This document shows, one piece after another, positions 1 to 8,772 of a stretch of DNA of 64,000 nucleotides. Positions within the stretch are counted from its first letter, which is position 1, and the number at the start of each line of letters is the position of its first letter. The translations under genes were made by a program, and so were the position numbers. The notes below the pieces were generated by a model. That model saw nothing but the letters and a program-made list of their open reading frames with translations. It was not told where the DNA came from and searched no databases. The stretch is from Runella aurantiaca (GTDB lineage: Bacteria; Bacteroidota; Bacteroidia; Cytophagales; Spirosomataceae). Location: contig NZ_QPIW01000013.1 in the NCBI RefSeq assembly GCF_003339505.1, positions 1-64,000 on the forward strand, written 5' to 3'.

Positions 1-241
1 ATTTTTTGAAGCAATTTAATAACTTCGTCCCTAATGATTTTTTTCATTCTTAAAGGCTGGTTTGATGCTTGGTCGCTTCAAAATTCAGCCTTTTTGTTTT
101 ACATAGCAATTATCTTCGGGTACAGTACTTAATTCTTTCTTTGATAACATTAATGCCAATAAAGTCAATAAAAAATTGACCAGTTCTAAGGAGTTAGTAG
201 AGCACTTTTTAGAGTCTCTAAAAAAAGACTTTACTTTATAA
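1..241 (+). other. A+T-rich coding remnants upstream of the HEPN-like gene
   Basis: Three short open stretches lie one after another in three different frames. One reaches a stop at 51-53. A second, with a hydrophobic ending (..AFLFYIAIIFGYST), stops at 130-132. A third (..SKELVEHFLESLKKDFTL) stops at 239-241, two bases before the ATG of the next gene. None has a convincing start inside the window. The third could be the tail of a small upstream partner gene with a non-standard start; together they could also be the decayed end of an older gene. Base composition matches the following gene and not the rest of the window, so I infer they belong to the same acquired segment. Confidence 0.3.
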
Positions 242-243
242 CC

Positions 244-1233
244 ATGCTTAGTATCTGTGATGGCTTGAGGTTTTCTTATATCCCTGGTATAAATGAAATA
301 AATTATAAGCTTCCAGAAGGCTTAAATTCTTGGTTATCATCAGGAAAGATGTATTTACCTGCTAGTGATATTATTGATAACCAATTCACAATTTCAACTT
401 ATGAATATTTAGACTTTTTAACTCCTTTTGTTTACGAAATAAATAGGCTATCGTGTGCTTCACTAGAAACAATAAATAATATTACAAAAGATAACATATC
501 TCCTAAATTTTTAGGGTGGCTACTTGTTAAATATTACTATTCAGCTTTTTTTTCTGCTCATTCTATTTTAAGAATATGCGGACATGGAATCCTAAATGTT
601 GACCCTAATTCTCTAAATCAAATTAAACGGTTAGCAAACAACTATGGTTATAATTCATCGAATATTAGCTCTGGCTTATACTGTATAGAAATTAATCAAC
701 TTAATAATAAATATAAATTTTATAAAGATGATAAATACGACAATAGTCATGAAGGTCTTTGGTTAAGATTTTTACATTTTTTAAATCAGACCTCTCCCCT
801 AATATATAATCATCTACCCTCATATGATGCTTATGAAATTATCAGTAAATTAGATGAATTAGTAACTGCAATTACAAATAATGGTGCTATTAAAGGAAAT
901 TGGTTATCAAAAATAAGAAATTTAATAAATTATAGCCATGCATATAATGTATGGTACCCATACAAAGGATATAGCAAAGAATTAGACAATATTTTTACTT
1001 ATCAAAGTTTGTGCAAGGGAAACCCTTTAAATATAGAATTAGAGTCTTTTAAGAGAAAAGATCTTTTATATTTTGTGCGAACTTGTCAGTTGATTAACTC
1101 TATAAACTTTGGTCTTCTTAAAGATTTAAAAGATCGGCATCCACAAAATAAGTCTTTTGTATTAAAAGGTATTATAGGCTATCATAATTTATATAATAAA
1201 ACTTCTGAATTTAATACTGGCTTAATTCATTAA
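244..1233 (+). CDS. HEPN-like protein of unknown function in an A+T-rich island
   Basis: A 329-residue soluble protein that I do not recognise as a named family. Two features suggest a HEPN-type alpha-helical domain, a fold seen in many toxin and defence RNases and in nucleotidyltransferase partners. First, an amphipathic helix rich in aromatic and small residues (KYYYSAFFSAHSILRI, residues 96-111) resembles the first long HEPN helix. Second, there is an R-N-x5-H signature, R225-N226 to H232, of the Rx4-6H type that carries RNase activity in active HEPN proteins. No signal peptide or membrane helix is visible. The start is the first ATG after an in-frame stop and lies two bases after the stop of a short upstream reading frame. 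Composition and codon use (AAT, AAA, TTA, ATA) differ sharply from all other genes here, which suggests horizontal acquisition. The RNase or defence role is inference only. Confidence 0.55.
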   Translation: MLSICDGLRFSYIPGINEINYKLPEGLNSWLSSGKMYLPASDIIDNQFTISTYEYLDFLTPFVYEINRLSCASLETINNITKDNISPKFLGWLLVKYYYSAFFSAHSILRICGHGILNVDPNSLNQIKRLANNYGYNSSNISSGLYCIEINQLNNKYKFYKDDKYDNSHEGLWLRFLHFLNQTSPLIYNHLPSYDAYEIISKLDELVTAITNNGAIKGNWLSKIRNLINYSHAYNVWYPYKGYSKELDNIFTYQSLCKGNPLNIELESFKRKDLLYFVRTCQLINSINFGLLKDLKDRHPQNKSFVLKGIIGYHNLYNKTSEFNTGLIH

Positions 1234-1243
1234 ACTTACCGCA

Positions 1244-1349
1244 GCCGCTCGCGTCCCGCGAGTGACGACTATTATCAGGCCTCCAGCCTCTGTTATGATT
1301 GTAAGGCCTGAGGCCTGTGAATACCGGTCACTCGCTAGAAGCGAGCGAC
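1244..1349. repeat. Composite palindromic (REP-like) element
   Basis: Two hairpins with related arms flank a G+C-rich centre. The first (1244-1266) has a CGCTCGCG / CGCGAGTG stem with a TCC loop; the second (1327-1349) has GTCACTCGC / GCGAGCGAC arms with one mismatch. Between them, CAGGCCTC and GAGGCCTG form a further inverted pair. The first hairpin core recurs at 5921-5943. The element marks the right edge of the A+T-rich segment. Confidence 0.7.
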
Positions 1350-1463
1350 TGCCCCCATTTTTCTCCCTCCCAAATAGCCCTAACGCCTGCATACAGCGTA
1401 CTATAAACGTAAATTCGATTCGCAGAATCATTCTGTCTTATTCAACACCAATACCCGCATTTT

Positions 1464-3674
1464 ATGAAGTTTCACTTTCTCCTTTTGGGCGCACTGCTGA
1501 GTTCGTCCGCGCTGTTTGCTCAAAAACCCAAGCAGCCCGTGCACAAAGACGTTCCTTTTGTGCAGGATTACAGCATCAAATACTATTTTAAAGACGCCAC
1601 CGAACCGCTCAAAGCCTATACCGACCTCAATGGGGCCATCAAAGTCAGCACCAAATCGGGCCTGTACCAACTGTACGCAGGGCAATTTTTGTATCCTGGC
1701 ACGTTAGAAAAAGACGTTTCGTACCGTCCCATTGCCGATAAGAAAATCGCCAATTTGGGTTTGTATCAACACCAGTTTGTGATGATTGACGACAAAGCCG
1801 TGTTGAGCAACGCATGGGCGGGCAAACTCTTCGCAAAACATTCATTATCAGACGCGTATCTGTTAGTAGGCGGCAAAGATTTCAGCTTTTTGATTTCCAA
1901 CGGCTCGCAATTGGAATACCTTTCCAAAGAAGGAACGTCGTGGAAAGAGAGCATCAGCAACGGTAAAGTGCTGGATTTGAAGTACGACGCTGGCAGCGAT
2001 TTGTTTTACGCACTTTCCGAAAACGCCGTTTATTCGGTTTCGGAAAAAGACAAAAAACTGCAAAAAATCTATTCGGCCAATGACCTGACTTGCTTTGAGT
2101 TGTTTTCCGGAAAAATTGTGGTCGGCACCAAAAATGGCTACCTCGAATTGGACAAAACGGGCAAGGTCGTTACGCCGCTTCAGCAAAAACTCCCTTGGAC
2201 GGAGCTGACCTGTATTACAGTCATTGACAATCAGTTGTGGTTTGGCAGTACGATGGGAGCGTTCATGCGCAAGCCCGATGGCAAGTTTAATTACTACGCC
2301 TCCGAGCGCTGGATTCCTTCCGACAAGGTGGTTCACATTGCCAAAGGCGACGACAATTCGGTGTTAATCTTGACCGATAAAGGTGTCGGCAAAATCATTT
2401 TTACGAAAATGACCTTGCAGGAAAAAGCCGAATTTTACGACAAGCAGGTGCGCACCCGCCACATTCGCAACGGTTTCAACGGCACGTTGGCTCGAATGAA
2501 AAACGGCAATTTGGCCACGGGTACATTACAAGATTCCGACAACGACGGCCTTTGGACTTCGATGTATTTGGGCGGCGAGATTTTCCGCTACGCGGCCACC
2601 AAAGACCCCAAAGCATTGCAACATTGCCGCGAATCGCTGGATGCGATGGAACGTTTGTACACCATCAACGAAGTGCCGGGCTTTCCGTCGCGGTCATTTG
2701 AGCGCACAGGTTATAAATACGAAGACAAGCCGTGGCGTCGCACCTCCGACCCCGAATGGGATTGGAAATCAACCACGAGCAGCGACGAGGTCATTGGGCA
2801 CATTTTCGCCTTCGGGGCCATGGCCGAATTGATTGAGGACAAAGACCTCAAATCGCGCTCCATTGCGCTGATTGATACCCTGATGAGTCACATTGTCAAA
2901 AATGATATGTACTTGGTGGACTGGGACGGCAAGCCTACGCTGTGGGGAAAGTGGCATCCTGATTACGTCAATTCGTTTCCAATTAACGTTGGCGACCGCA
3001 AATTGAACTCTTCAAATATCGTGGCCATGCTGCAAACGGCCTATCATTTCACCAAAAAAGAGAAATACAAAACCAAGGCGTTTGAACTGATGAAAAAACA
3101 CGGGTACTACGAAAACCTGATGCGCCCCATGAAAACCATCGGACAAGCACCCGGCAACGCCAGTGATTGGAGCAAGATGCTCTCTGGCGATTGGAATCAC
3201 TCCGACGACGAAATGTATTACATGGGCTACTGGGGCCTGTACCGCTACGCCTTCAACGACACGCTCAAGGCCAATTACAAAAAAGCCATCGTGGACCATT
3301 GGCAGTATGAGCGCCCCGAAAAAGACGGACTTTGGAACATTCTGACGGCCATTACGGGCATTCAGGACTTTGATTTGGAAGAATCTGTGTGGTTTTTGCA
3401 GGAATATCCGCTGGACATGATTGATTGGACGGTCAAAAACAGCCACCGCAAAGACATCGAAATGTTGCCGCCGAATTTTATCGAACAACTGACCAAAGAA
3501 GTGCTTCCACCCGATGAAGTGGGCATGATTCGCCACAACAACAGCCGTTTTATGCTCGACCGCAACGGGCGCGGAAGCACGGAATTGAGCGCGGGCGATA
3601 CATGGCTGCTGCCGTACTGGGCAGGGCGGTATTTGGGCGTCATCAGCGGCCCCACAACGGCAACCAAAAAGTAG
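1464..3674 (+). CDS. Exported propeller plus helical-barrel protein, copy 1
   Basis: A 736-residue exported protein. The first 19 residues form a classical signal peptide ending ..SSALFAQ. Residues from about 40 to 320 are rich in short beta-strand repeats (VVGTKNGYLELD, LWFGSTMGAFM) of the kind seen in beta-propellers of the two-component-regulator/ligand-sensing type. From about 340 onward the protein is helical, with W- and D-rich motifs (DSDNDGLWTSMYL near 357, HSDDEMYYMGYW near 579) typical of alpha/alpha-barrel carbohydrate-active enzymes. I cannot assign a glycoside hydrolase family. The next gene begins 17 bp downstream and encodes a full-length paralogue, so the pair is a tandem duplication and probably one operon. 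A role in periplasmic or surface glycan handling is inferred. No promoter consensus is obvious upstream, where a palindromic repeat sits. Confidence 0.75.
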   Translation: MKFHFLLLGALLSSSALFAQKPKQPVHKDVPFVQDYSIKYYFKDATEPLKAYTDLNGAIKVSTKSGLYQLYAGQFLYPGTLEKDVSYRPIADKKIANLGLYQHQFVMIDDKAVLSNAWAGKLFAKHSLSDAYLLVGGKDFSFLISNGSQLEYLSKEGTSWKESISNGKVLDLKYDAGSDLFYALSENAVYSVSEKDKKLQKIYSANDLTCFELFSGKIVVGTKNGYLELDKTGKVVTPLQQKLPWTELTCITVIDNQLWFGSTMGAFMRKPDGKFNYYASERWIPSDKVVHIAKGDDNSVLILTDKGVGKIIFTKMTLQEKAEFYDKQVRTRHIRNGFNGTLARMKNGNLATGTLQDSDNDGLWTSMYLGGEIFRYAATKDPKALQHCRESLDAMERLYTINEVPGFPSRSFERTGYKYEDKPWRRTSDPEWDWKSTTSSDEVIGHIFAFGAMAELIEDKDLKSRSIALIDTLMSHIVKNDMYLVDWDGKPTLWGKWHPDYVNSFPINVGDRKLNSSNIVAMLQTAYHFTKKEKYKTKAFELMKKHGYYENLMRPMKTIGQAPGNASDWSKMLSGDWNHSDDEMYYMGYWGLYRYAFNDTLKANYKKAIVDHWQYERPEKDGLWNILTAITGIQDFDLEESVWFLQEYPLDMIDWTVKNSHRKDIEMLPPNFIEQLTKEVLPPDEVGMIRHNNSRFMLDRNGRGSTELSAGDTWLLPYWAGRYLGVISGPTTATKK

Positions 3675-3691
3675 TTTAACGTTTCCCGTTT

Positions 3692-5920
3692 ATGAACTTT
3701 AGAAAGTATTTTTTAGTGTTTCTCAGTGCCGTAGTTTGGAGCAGCATGTCTGTCCAAACTACGGTCAATACCGCTTACCCTGACCGACCGTTTTTGCAAG
3801 ACCTCAGCGTAAAGCACTATTTACAAGACAGTTCCGTCAAACTTCAAAGGGTTTTTACCGATAAAAACGGCAAAGTACGCATTCTTTCATCGGCGGGAAT
3901 TTTACAGCCCCACGGCGGACAATTTCAATATCCCGGCACGCTCCGCACCGACCGTTCGTACCTCCCAATGACCGAAAAGAAACTCGTGGATATGGCTGTG
4001 TATGAAAAACAGTTTGTGTATTTGGACGACAAAGCCGTATTCAGCAACGCTTGGGCGGGAAATTTGTACGCAAAACACGAGACAGCCAACGCCCGTCTTT
4101 TTTGCGCAGGCCCTAATTTTACCTTTCTGGTGTCCAATGGTAAAAACTTGAAAATTATTCAGGATGCTAAAGTCTTGGATGAAAAAATGCTTTCGGACAA
4201 GGAAGCCTTAGACATCCGTTTTGATGCGCCCAATAATCGCTTTTTGATTCTCAGCAATCAATCCATTGAAGCTTATTCACTGGCGACCAAAGAACTAAAA
4301 ACCGTTTTTCAGGGTAAAGATTTTACCTGTTTTGACGTCGCTAACAGTAAGATTTACGTCGGAACCCATAACGGCTATTTCGTGCTTCATGCCGATTCTT
4401 TCAAACCCTTGGGCGAGATTCAGCGAAAACTTCCCAGTACCGATTTGACCGCCGTAGCCGTGGTTCATGGGCACGTGTGGTTTGGCTCCACATTGGGCGC
4501 GTTCATGCTACGACCCGAGGGAGGTTTTAATTATTATTTTGGTGAACGATGGATTCCTGACAACCGTGTTGTGCATATTTCGGCAGGTGAAGACAAAAAC
4601 GTAAATATCCTGACCGCCAAAGGATTGGGCGAAATCCATTTTCAATCCATGACACTGTACGACAAAGCCCTCGTGTACGAAAAACAGGTGCGTCAACGAC
4701 ACATACGGTACGGGTTTAATTGCGACGTTTCAACCCTGAAACACGGCGATTTATCCACCTTCGAAATGGGCCAACGCGACAGCGATAATCTCTGGACGTC
4801 GATGTATTTGGTCAGCCAATTGTTTCGCTACAAAGTCACGGGCGACAAAGAAGCGCTCGACAATTGCCTCGAATCCTTTGAGGCCATGCAGCGCCTTTTT
4901 AGCATTACGGGCATGAAAGGTTATTTTGCGCGGGGGTTTGAGCGCCGAGGTTTCTTCAAATTTAAACCCGAACGTTGGGACGGAGGCATGACCAACGGTT
5001 GGGTAAAATCTTCGAATGACGAATGGGATTGGCGCGGCACCACGAGCAGTGACCAAACTGTCGGGCAGATGTTTGCGCTGACCCTTTTGGCCCAAAACAT
5101 GGAGGGCGAAGTCAAACAAAAAGCCGTGGCAATGATGGACCAACTCATGACCAATATCATCGAAAACGACTGGTATCTGATTGATTTTGACGGGAAACCT
5201 ACGCTTTGGGGTAAATGGAATCCCGAATACGTCAACGGTTTCCCGAAAAACGTAGGCGACCGAAAACTGTACGCTTCCAACATCATCGGCTTTTTACAAA
5301 CGGCTTATCATTTCACCAAAAAAGAAATCTACAAACAGAAAGCCTATGAACTGATGCAAAAACATGGCTATCTGGAAAACTTGCTCCGCCCCATGAAAGA
5401 ACTCGGACAGGTGACTGAAGCGGATGGAAAACTGGCCGCCGAGCTTTCGGAAGAATGGAACCACTCCGACGACGAAATGTATTTTTTGGCTTACTGGTGT
5501 CTGTACCCTTACGCCTTCACGCCCGAATTGAAGAAGCAATACGCCGCCGCCATCAAAGAACATTGGGACCTAGAACGCCCCGAAAAAAATGGTTTATGGA
5601 ACCTCTGCTACGCCATGACGGGGGCCAAAGCATTTGACCAAGCCGAAACCATCTGGTTTTTGAAAGAATTTCCGCTGGATATGATTGAATGGCAGGTCAT
5701 AAACAGCCACCGCAAAGACATTGAGCCGATTCCTGCTAATTTTCGTGGTCAAACCATTAAGCAGGTTTTGCCGCCCGACGAACGTCCAGAACTAAAACAC
5801 AATCGAAATCTCTTCAAACTCGACCGCGCCTCCAATGGGCAAAGCGAGTTGAGCGCAGGTGATTCGTTTTTGCTGCCTTACTGGATGGGACGTTATTTGA
5901 AAGTAATCAGTGCGCCGTAG
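3692..5920 (+). CDS. Exported propeller plus helical-barrel protein, copy 2
   Basis: A 742-residue paralogue of the preceding gene, collinear along its whole length. It has an N-terminal signal sequence (MNFRKYFLVFLSAVVW..), then a propeller-like half with matching blades (YVGTHNGYFVLH, VWFGSTLGAFML), then a helical half with the same landmark motifs (DSDNLWTSMYL near 363, NHSDDEMYFLAYW near 589, RPEKNGLWNL). Conservation looks highest in the C-terminal helical half, and a short insertion follows the FARGFERRG segment (KFKPERWDGGM). The strong shared aromatic and acidic residues suggest both copies keep an active site, but I cannot name the substrate. The stop codon lies inside a palindromic repeat. 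Spacing to copy 1 (17 bp) indicates co-transcription. Confidence 0.75.
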   Translation: MNFRKYFLVFLSAVVWSSMSVQTTVNTAYPDRPFLQDLSVKHYLQDSSVKLQRVFTDKNGKVRILSSAGILQPHGGQFQYPGTLRTDRSYLPMTEKKLVDMAVYEKQFVYLDDKAVFSNAWAGNLYAKHETANARLFCAGPNFTFLVSNGKNLKIIQDAKVLDEKMLSDKEALDIRFDAPNNRFLILSNQSIEAYSLATKELKTVFQGKDFTCFDVANSKIYVGTHNGYFVLHADSFKPLGEIQRKLPSTDLTAVAVVHGHVWFGSTLGAFMLRPEGGFNYYFGERWIPDNRVVHISAGEDKNVNILTAKGLGEIHFQSMTLYDKALVYEKQVRQRHIRYGFNCDVSTLKHGDLSTFEMGQRDSDNLWTSMYLVSQLFRYKVTGDKEALDNCLESFEAMQRLFSITGMKGYFARGFERRGFFKFKPERWDGGMTNGWVKSSNDEWDWRGTTSSDQTVGQMFALTLLAQNMEGEVKQKAVAMMDQLMTNIIENDWYLIDFDGKPTLWGKWNPEYVNGFPKNVGDRKLYASNIIGFLQTAYHFTKKEIYKQKAYELMQKHGYLENLLRPMKELGQVTEADGKLAAELSEEWNHSDDEMYFLAYWCLYPYAFTPELKKQYAAAIKEHWDLERPEKNGLWNLCYAMTGAKAFDQAETIWFLKEFPLDMIEWQVINSHRKDIEPIPANFRGQTIKQVLPPDERPELKHNRNLFKLDRASNGQSELSAGDSFLLPYWMGRYLKVISAP

Positions 5921-5947
5921 TCGCTCGCGTCCCGCGAGTGACTACGG
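5915..5947. repeat. Palindromic repeat overlapping a stop codon
   Basis: A 15-bp inverted repeat with one mismatch and a TCC loop (arms CCGTAGTCGCTCGCG and CGCGAGTGACTACGG). Its core GCTCGCGTCCCGCGAGTGAC is the same as in the element near 1250. The TAG stop of the preceding gene is contained in the left arm. There is no T-run, so it is a dispersed hairpin repeat more than a classical terminator. Confidence 0.75.
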
Positions 5948-5976
5948 TGTGACTGCCTAAAAGACACAAATAATAA

Positions 5977-7425
5977 ATGACGATTCAACCATTTTTCCAA
6001 AATCAGCAGACTTTCCAAGTTTTTAAAAACGGGGACGCCCAGTCTTGGAAAGTCTGCACCCTATTCCTCTCTCTTGCTATGTATTCCTGCAATGATTCTA
6101 CCTATCTAGCTGAAAAGCAACTCACCCATGACCTAAGTTACAACCACGACTTAGACAACAATGACAATTTCTCACCTGATAACCAATGGCTTGTGTATGA
6201 CACGCGCACGGAAGAAGGCGGCATTGCAGCGTCGGCTAAAATTGAAAAAGTAAACGTCGAAACGGGCGAAAAGAAAGTATTATATGCACTCCCCAACAAC
6301 GCGGAATGGGGCCCCGGCGCGGGAGCCGTGAGTTATTCTCCCGTCGATAATTCCGTGGTGTTTATTCACGGATTGATGAGTGTAACCCAAGAAAACCCGT
6401 ATCAACAATGGCGGCGTACGGGCGTCATTATCAACGATTCGGCTCCCAATGTGCCCGTATTTATGGATGCCCGCGATATTACACCTCCCTATACCAAAGG
6501 CGCCTTGCGCGGAGGCACCCACCGCCACGAGTGGAGCGGCGACGGGCAGTGGATTGGCTATACCTACAACGACGCGGTTCTGAAGGCATTGGAAGACAAA
6601 ACGGGCGCAAAACACAACTTACGCACCATCGGTGTTTCCAAAAGAAACATACCCGTAAAATTGGAGAAAGACGCGCAAGGAGACAATGTTTCGGGCGAGT
6701 GGTTCAGTGCTTTGGTCGTTCGGGTAACGCCCAATCCCAAACCCGCTTCGGACGAAATCAGCCATGCGGCGGGGGATAGTTGGGTAGGAACAAAAGGTTA
6801 TTTAAAACCCGACGGAACACGCCAAATCGCCCGGGCGTTTATCGGAAAAGTGAAAGACAAAAACGGCAAAGAAGTCGATGAAGTATTTATCGTAGATATT
6901 CCGAATGACATTACGATTCCCGGCGAATTTGGTCCTTTGGAAGGAACAGATACGACTTTCCCGATGCCCCCCAAAGGCACCGTTCAGCGCCGACTTACTT
7001 TTACCGCCGATACGCCGCAAGCGGGTTGTACAGGCATCGTTCGGTCGTCGGCCGATGGGAGTATGTTGGCTTTTTTAGCAAAAGATGCGCAGGGAATTCA
7101 ACAGATTTTCACCATTTCGCCCCAAGGCGGCAATCCTGTTCAAGTCACGTTTCACGACAAAAACGTAGAAGGCAGCGTGCGTTGGCATCCCCGTGGAAAT
7201 CAGATTAGCTACGTTTGGGAAGGCAGCATTGTTTTGTGTAAAATCGGCAGCGAGCCTTTCGAAAATCGGTTTCAGGTATTGACAAAACCAACAAATCCAT
7301 CGCCATCCAATCTGGTTTGGTCGCACGATGGTGCTGTCCTTGCTTTCAATAGAATCATTGAAGACGCAAAAGCGGGCAAATCCAAGCAAATTTTCGTTAT
7401 TAAGCCGTCAAATGTTGGAAATTAG
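5977..7425 (+). CDS. YidR-like (DUF3748) beta-propeller protein
   Basis: The body matches the DUF3748/YidR family, TolB-like beta-propeller proteins of unknown function. The hallmark opening KQLTHDLSYNHDLDNNDN is followed by repeated strand motifs such as SPDNQWLVYDTR, HEWSGDGQWIGYTYND, RSSADGSMLAFLAKD and RWHPRGNQISYVWEG. Translated from the first ATG it has 482 residues. The first 30 or so codons, however, run through a 14-bp perfect inverted repeat, and an in-frame ATG at 6079 (MYSCNDST..) would give 448 residues. A hydrophobic run just before that point (VCTLFLSLAMYSC) looks like the end of a lipoprotein signal, so the repeat may have replaced the original N-terminus. The start is therefore uncertain. 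It follows the paralogue pair on the same strand but is separated from it by a palindromic repeat. Confidence 0.8.
   Translation: MTIQPFFQNQQTFQVFKNGDAQSWKVCTLFLSLAMYSCNDSTYLAEKQLTHDLSYNHDLDNNDNFSPDNQWLVYDTRTEEGGIAASAKIEKVNVETGEKKVLYALPNNAEWGPGAGAVSYSPVDNSVVFIHGLMSVTQENPYQQWRRTGVIINDSAPNVPVFMDARDITPPYTKGALRGGTHRHEWSGDGQWIGYTYNDAVLKALEDKTGAKHNLRTIGVSKRNIPVKLEKDAQGDNVSGEWFSALVVRVTPNPKPASDEISHAAGDSWVGTKGYLKPDGTRQIARAFIGKVKDKNGKEVDEVFIVDIPNDITIPGEFGPLEGTDTTFPMPPKGTVQRRLTFTADTPQAGCTGIVRSSADGSMLAFLAKDAQGIQQIFTISPQGGNPVQVTFHDKNVEGSVRWHPRGNQISYVWEGSIVLCKIGSEPFENRFQVLTKPTNPSPSNLVWSHDGAVLAFNRIIEDAKAGKSKQIFVIKPSNVGN
6006..6057. repeat. Perfect 14-bp inverted repeat inside a gene start
   Basis: GCAGACTTTCCAAG at 6006-6019 and its exact reverse complement at 6044-6057, 24 bp apart. 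It lies within the N-terminal coding region of the YidR-like gene, so it either encodes part of the protein or marks insertion of a dispersed palindrome just before the real start. Confidence 0.75.
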
Positions 7426-7494
7426 AGGCAACTTTCGGGGCTGTTTATGCGTTTAGTTTAAGATTATAAACCAACGTTTATTGCCCAATATCGC

Positions 7495-8688
7495 ATGAAA
7501 TCTACCCAAAAACGCTTTTACGCTCTTTTCCTTGTCTTGGTTGTATTGGTCAGCGGTTGTAACAGAAACGCCACTGACCTCATTCCTGAAGACCAATATT
7601 TGGTCAGCAGCACCCTTATCGGCGAATTCACCAAGGAACAATTGGCCCAACGTATCACTTCTGGTGACCCTAGCCTTGCGGGCATCGCCCCTTTCCTTCA
7701 GAATGGCATCAAGGTCTACAAACTGGTTTACAAAACGAAAAACACCGACGGCAAAGAAATTCAGGCATCGGGGGCCTTTTTATTCCCTGTAAAATCAGGA
7801 GCAACGCCCATGATCAGCGTCCAACATGGCACCATTCGCAACGACCAAGAAGCTCCCTCTTACTTTGCCACCAATAGCGAAGCCAACATTGCGGGTTCTT
7901 TGTTTGCCGCTTTAGGATATATTATTGCGTATCCCGATTACATCGGTTTTGGGGCTTCCAATAACGTTCCTCACCCGTACGAGCACCGCGAAAGTCTCGC
8001 TTCGGCGTCATTGGATATGATACGCGCTTCCAAGGAATTCATCCGTCAGCAGAGTATCGCTTGGGATGAGCGCCTGTACATTGCGGGCTATTCGGCGGGA
8101 GGATACGCCACCATGTCGTTGCAAAAGAAAATTGAAGAAGAAACGGGCACCGAGTTCAACCTGCGAGCCTCCAGTTGCGGCGCAGGTGCTTATGACAAAA
8201 CCGCCTTTATGAAGTACTTAATCAGTACAAAAACGGGCGGCACGGTCAATTACAACCAGCTTTATGTATGGGTTACCCTAACTTACGACCGCATTTATAA
8301 CATCAACCGGCCTTTAACGCAATACTTTAAGGAACCGTGGGCTGGCTTGATACAGACCGACAAAGAAAAAGCCAATGTAAACGTTAGTTTCAACACCATT
8401 TTTACGGATGCTTTTGCCAAAGGAATTGCGGACGGGACCGACACTGGATTTTTGAATGCCGTCAAAGACAACGACGTGTATGATTGGAAGCCAAAAACGC
8501 CCACTCGCCTCTACCACGGAGATGCCGACCAGTTGGTGTTTTATTTCAACTCCGTCAACGCCCTCAATGCGATGAAAGCACGGGGAGCTACCAACGTATC
8601 CCTCATCACCCTCAAAGGCAAAGACCACGCCACGGCCGTTCAGGATTTTCTTTTGGGTACGTATGAGTTTTTCTCCTCAACCCAATAA
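7495..8688 (+). CDS. Lipoprotein alpha/beta hydrolase (secretory-lipase-like)
   Basis: A 397-residue alpha/beta hydrolase anchored as a lipoprotein: the N-terminal hydrophobic stretch ends in the lipobox LVSGC with Cys22. The nucleophile elbow is GYSAGG with Ser200. A plausible acid is Asp345 in HGDADQLV and the base is His378 in KDHATAV, in the normal order. The oxyanion-side segment VQHGTIR and the DYIGFG motif are typical of the LIP/secretory-lipase and prolyl-oligopeptidase-like group. It probably cleaves an ester or amide substrate at the periplasmic or outer surface; the substrate is unknown. It lies on the same strand as the YidR-like gene with a 69-bp gap and faces a convergent gene across a strong hairpin. 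Confidence 0.85.
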   Translation: MKSTQKRFYALFLVLVVLVSGCNRNATDLIPEDQYLVSSTLIGEFTKEQLAQRITSGDPSLAGIAPFLQNGIKVYKLVYKTKNTDGKEIQASGAFLFPVKSGATPMISVQHGTIRNDQEAPSYFATNSEANIAGSLFAALGYIIAYPDYIGFGASNNVPHPYEHRESLASASLDMIRASKEFIRQQSIAWDERLYIAGYSAGGYATMSLQKKIEEETGTEFNLRASSCGAGAYDKTAFMKYLISTKTGGTVNYNQLYVWVTLTYDRIYNINRPLTQYFKEPWAGLIQTDKEKANVNVSFNTIFTDAFAKGIADGTDTGFLNAVKDNDVYDWKPKTPTRLYHGDADQLVFYFNSVNALNAMKARGATNVSLITLKGKDHATAVQDFLLGTYEFFSSTQ

Positions 8689-8693
8689 AAAAA

Positions 8694-8751
8694 CGCAAAA
8701 AAAAGACGCAGAGGAACAAAGCATTCAACTTTGCTCCTCTGCATCTTTGCG
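8694..8751. terminator. Bidirectional hairpin terminator
   Basis: A long imperfect stem pairs CGCAAAAAAAAGACGCAGAG.. with ..CTCCTCTGCATCTTTGCG around the loop near 8722-8728. It is flanked by A- and T-runs on both sides and lies between convergent genes, so it can serve both. Confidence 0.75.
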
Positions 8752-8772
8752 TGAGTCAATTTTTTACAAATA

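Noticed and set aside
244-1233. Transposase or integrase identity for the A+T-rich gene
   Set aside because: No DDE or tyrosine-recombinase motif is visible, and the helical pattern with R-N-x5-H is a better match to a HEPN-type domain.
3012-3536. Long open frame on the minus strand within the first exported paralogue
   Set aside because: It is an antisense shadow of a well-supported gene. Similar antisense frames occur opposite many genes here and none shows domain motifs.
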